The notes under the pieces are model-generated. The model saw nothing but the letters and a program-made list of their open reading frames with translations, made no database searches and had not been told where the DNA came from. From the NCBI GenBank assembly GCA_030077755.1, contig JAQJZZ010000014.1:868001-932000 (forward strand): DNA of 64,000 nucleotides. Reading direction: 5' to 3'. This stretch comes from Filosporella fistucella (lineage: Eukaryota; Ascomycota; Leotiomycetes; Helotiales). Position numbers and translations under genes: made by a program. This document shows positions 60,303 to 64,000 of this stretch, piece by piece (the first letter of the stretch is position 1; each line of letters starts with the position of its first letter).

Positions 60303-61504
60303 ATTGATTTGATTGCAGCTGTTCCAAAACAGTTGTGAGGTATAATTTGCTCCTGACGGACATTAAAGAAGGCTCAATGTTGGTTCACCAAGGAGTGCCA
60401 ATTCCAATGCCTACTCGACTGTTTATCATCTCGAGCTTGGAGACCGCCGCAGCCCAATTTGGGCGTCTCGAAATGTCGTCTGTCTCCTATGAGGGCAGAG
60501 GGGAATGATACGAGTCTTTGCTGATAGAGGTGAGGAGGGGGTCTGTGGGATAATCGTTGGAGGGACGTGGGGGTAAGTTATTTCGTGGCTATCGCATTCC
60601 TGCTGAAGAAGCTGCTATTCGGATATATAAGGAGCGTAGGAAAGTGGAATGTGGAAACTAGAATGATTGAATCATGCTGCAAAAGTCATCGTGGCAGAAA
60701 AAATGCGATACGGAGCTGCTGATGGTGAGTCGCAGAGTGTTGTTGAAAGCAGGGCGAAGCTGCAGGGATTGATCGACGCCTGGTGGCCGCAAGAGGCCAA
60801 GGAAAACGTCCAGCTTGGAAGCGTGGGCAAATCAAAGTCAGCAAGTAAGCAGGAGCAGCAGATCGCCCGCCAATACGACTTTCTAATCTCGAGCCTGAGC
60901 AAAATATATGTCCCATATTACATTTTCTGCTCACGTTTGAACTGTGTGGTACGAACAGAGCTCTGCAGCCTTGCATCCACGTTACTCGAAATGATCGGTG
61001 TAGATGTCAAAAATGGTCTGTGTAAAATTAAAGCGTGCCTTCATTGGTATCCTAACCGCTGTCGCCGGCCCTAGTCTCTCAGCTGACCCTAAACATGCAT
61101 TACAACAACCTAAAGCTATCAGAATCTGGGCGAAAGATAGCCTGCAGAAATATGTTTGGTTAGAAGTTCGGGACAAAATTTCACATCACAATCTCCTAGA
61201 AGCCAGACAGTCGGACACAGAAATTTTGGCCTGAAGTATATGGACCTCTATGCCTATTCCCTTGGGAGACATCGCGGTGAGTAAACGGTCTAATAATTCT
61301 CCTTGCTTCATAAATAGGCACGATACCACAGTTTGAACCGATCCTCGAGGGAAAGGGGGTAAGGGCCAGAGTGTAGGCAAGGGTTTGGCATCAGAAAATA
61401 TCACGAATTGGAAATGCGCTTGTTTGAGAATCATGCCGTTGCTTGCACAGCCTATTGTGAAGTATGGTGCCCAGGAATACATGCTAAGAAAGGCTTTTCA
61501 ATGT
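60303..61504. other. Spacer upstream of OGT
   Basis: 1.2 kb: OGT promoter on the left, RPL12 3' UTR on the right. A plus-strand frame at 60703-61074 is listed separately with low confidence. Otherwise nothing supported. Confidence 0.45.
60703..61074 (+). CDS. Possible small protein, unrecognised
   Basis: An ATG frame of 123 aa (MRYGAADGESQSVVESRAKL then LQGLIDAWWPQEAKENVQ) divergent from OGT. The first 75 residues have ordinary coding-like composition; the C-terminal part looks like read-through. A donor or stop may occur earlier. No domain recognised; chance is a real alternative. Confidence 0.22.
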   Translation: MRYGAADGESQSVVESRAKLQGLIDAWWPQEAKENVQLGSVGKSKSASKQEQQIARQYDFLISSLSKIYVPYYIFCSRLNCVVRTELCSLASTLLEMIGVDVKNGLCKIKACLHWYPNRCRRP

Positions 61505-62218
<714 letters not shown>

Positions 62219-62812
62219 GGCGAATGATTTTGCTTGAATCAGTCGAGAAGTTGAGGATTGTCGTCTTGATTGTACACAATTTGAGGAATATTTGTGTGGG
62301 AGGCTCGCTTACTTTTCACGACTAGATGTGCTAACCTGATTCGGTCATTTGGGCCGGCCCCACCTATCACATTTCCTCCTTCCTCACCGGGCGAGGCTGA
62401 AGCTTTAGATGATTTGGTAGCAAGCTCCGTAAGGTAGGCAGGTAAGTTTGGCTTCTAAATGGGTTTGAATTCAATAAGTGCATACTCATAGATTCAGTAC
62501 TATCTAACCCCCCTGGCTAACTTGATTCGGGAGAATTGGAGGTCTTCTCTCTGTTGCTCTATTCAGCGCCAGCCTTCCAAGTTGATTTGCAGCATTTCCT
62601 TTCTTCAAGCTTTGCACATTCTAAGCGTTTTTCGGTTTTAAAATTCTTGATCCACGTATCACAGTGCCTTCAAGCTCGGAGTTAATTCAGCGATATTGTT
62701 TTATTTAGTACATGTGCTTTCAACAAAACAGCCACAGCCAGAAGACTTTCAATGGCGAAGCGTTCACGCTTAAAGACAATCCGCCAAATCCTTTCTACTC
62801 TATTTTGTTCAT
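62219..62812. promoter_or_regulatory. RPL12 promoter and SEC23 3' spacer
   Basis: 594 bp between the SEC23 stop and the RPL12 start. GC-rich GGGCCGGCCCC at about 62351-62361 is palindromic and could be a promoter element. No gene seen. Confidence 0.4.

Positions 62813-64000
<1,188 letters not shown>

Overview
The window looks like nuclear DNA of a filamentous ascomycete (Pezizomycotina), most likely from Leotiomycetes/Helotiales. Genes carry short introns (about 45-160 bp) with GTAAGT/GTATGT-like donors, and the proteins are typical of moulds: an FlbD-type conidiation regulator, a fungal O-GlcNAc transferase and a vacuolar carboxypeptidase Y. The order-level placement is my judgement from the look of the proteins, not a search result. 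I rebuilt exon structures by hand from splice signals, reading phase and known family sequences, and checked that exon lengths sum to whole codons.

Layout. 1-11.5 kb: the 3' part of a serine carboxypeptidase (+) faces carboxypeptidase Y (-) tail to tail. Divergent from CPY is SDO1/SBDS (ribosome maturation). Next come uS13/RPS18 (-) and uL22/RPL17 (+), which diverge from a 2.2 kb spacer. 11.5-19.4 kb: an F-box protein and a zinc-motif/coiled-coil protein, both on -, with a 3 kb spacer that carries a degenerate repeat. 19.4-26.1 kb: a gene-poor stretch. 26.1-34.2 kb: four minus-strand genes: a basic conserved protein, a membrane-anchored protein, a coiled-coil protein, and an NCBP3-like RNA cap-binding protein with repeated ELFP-type motifs. 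34.2-37.5 kb: an AT-rich island of decayed tandem repeats. 37.5-40 kb: a Myb/SANT-like protein and ureidoglycolate lyase (both +). 40-50.6 kb: a 10.6 kb gene desert leading into flbD (+). 55.3-64 kb: O-GlcNAc transferase, uL11/RPL12 and the 3' part of SEC23, all on -.

Most recognisable genes are housekeeping: ribosome assembly and structure (SDO1, RPS18, RPL17, RPL12), vacuolar proteolysis (CPY), COPII secretion (SEC23) and purine breakdown (ureidoglycolate lyase). The regulatory genes are FlbD, OGT, the Myb-like protein, the F-box protein and the NCBP3-like protein. I see no prokaryote-style operon, CRISPR array, intact transposon, rRNA or convincing tRNA gene. I found no clear undescribed multi-gene system. 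The best second-look items are the unnamed conserved proteins, the ELFP motif array, a stop-free intron of 3n length, the repeat islands, and the very long flbD upstream region.
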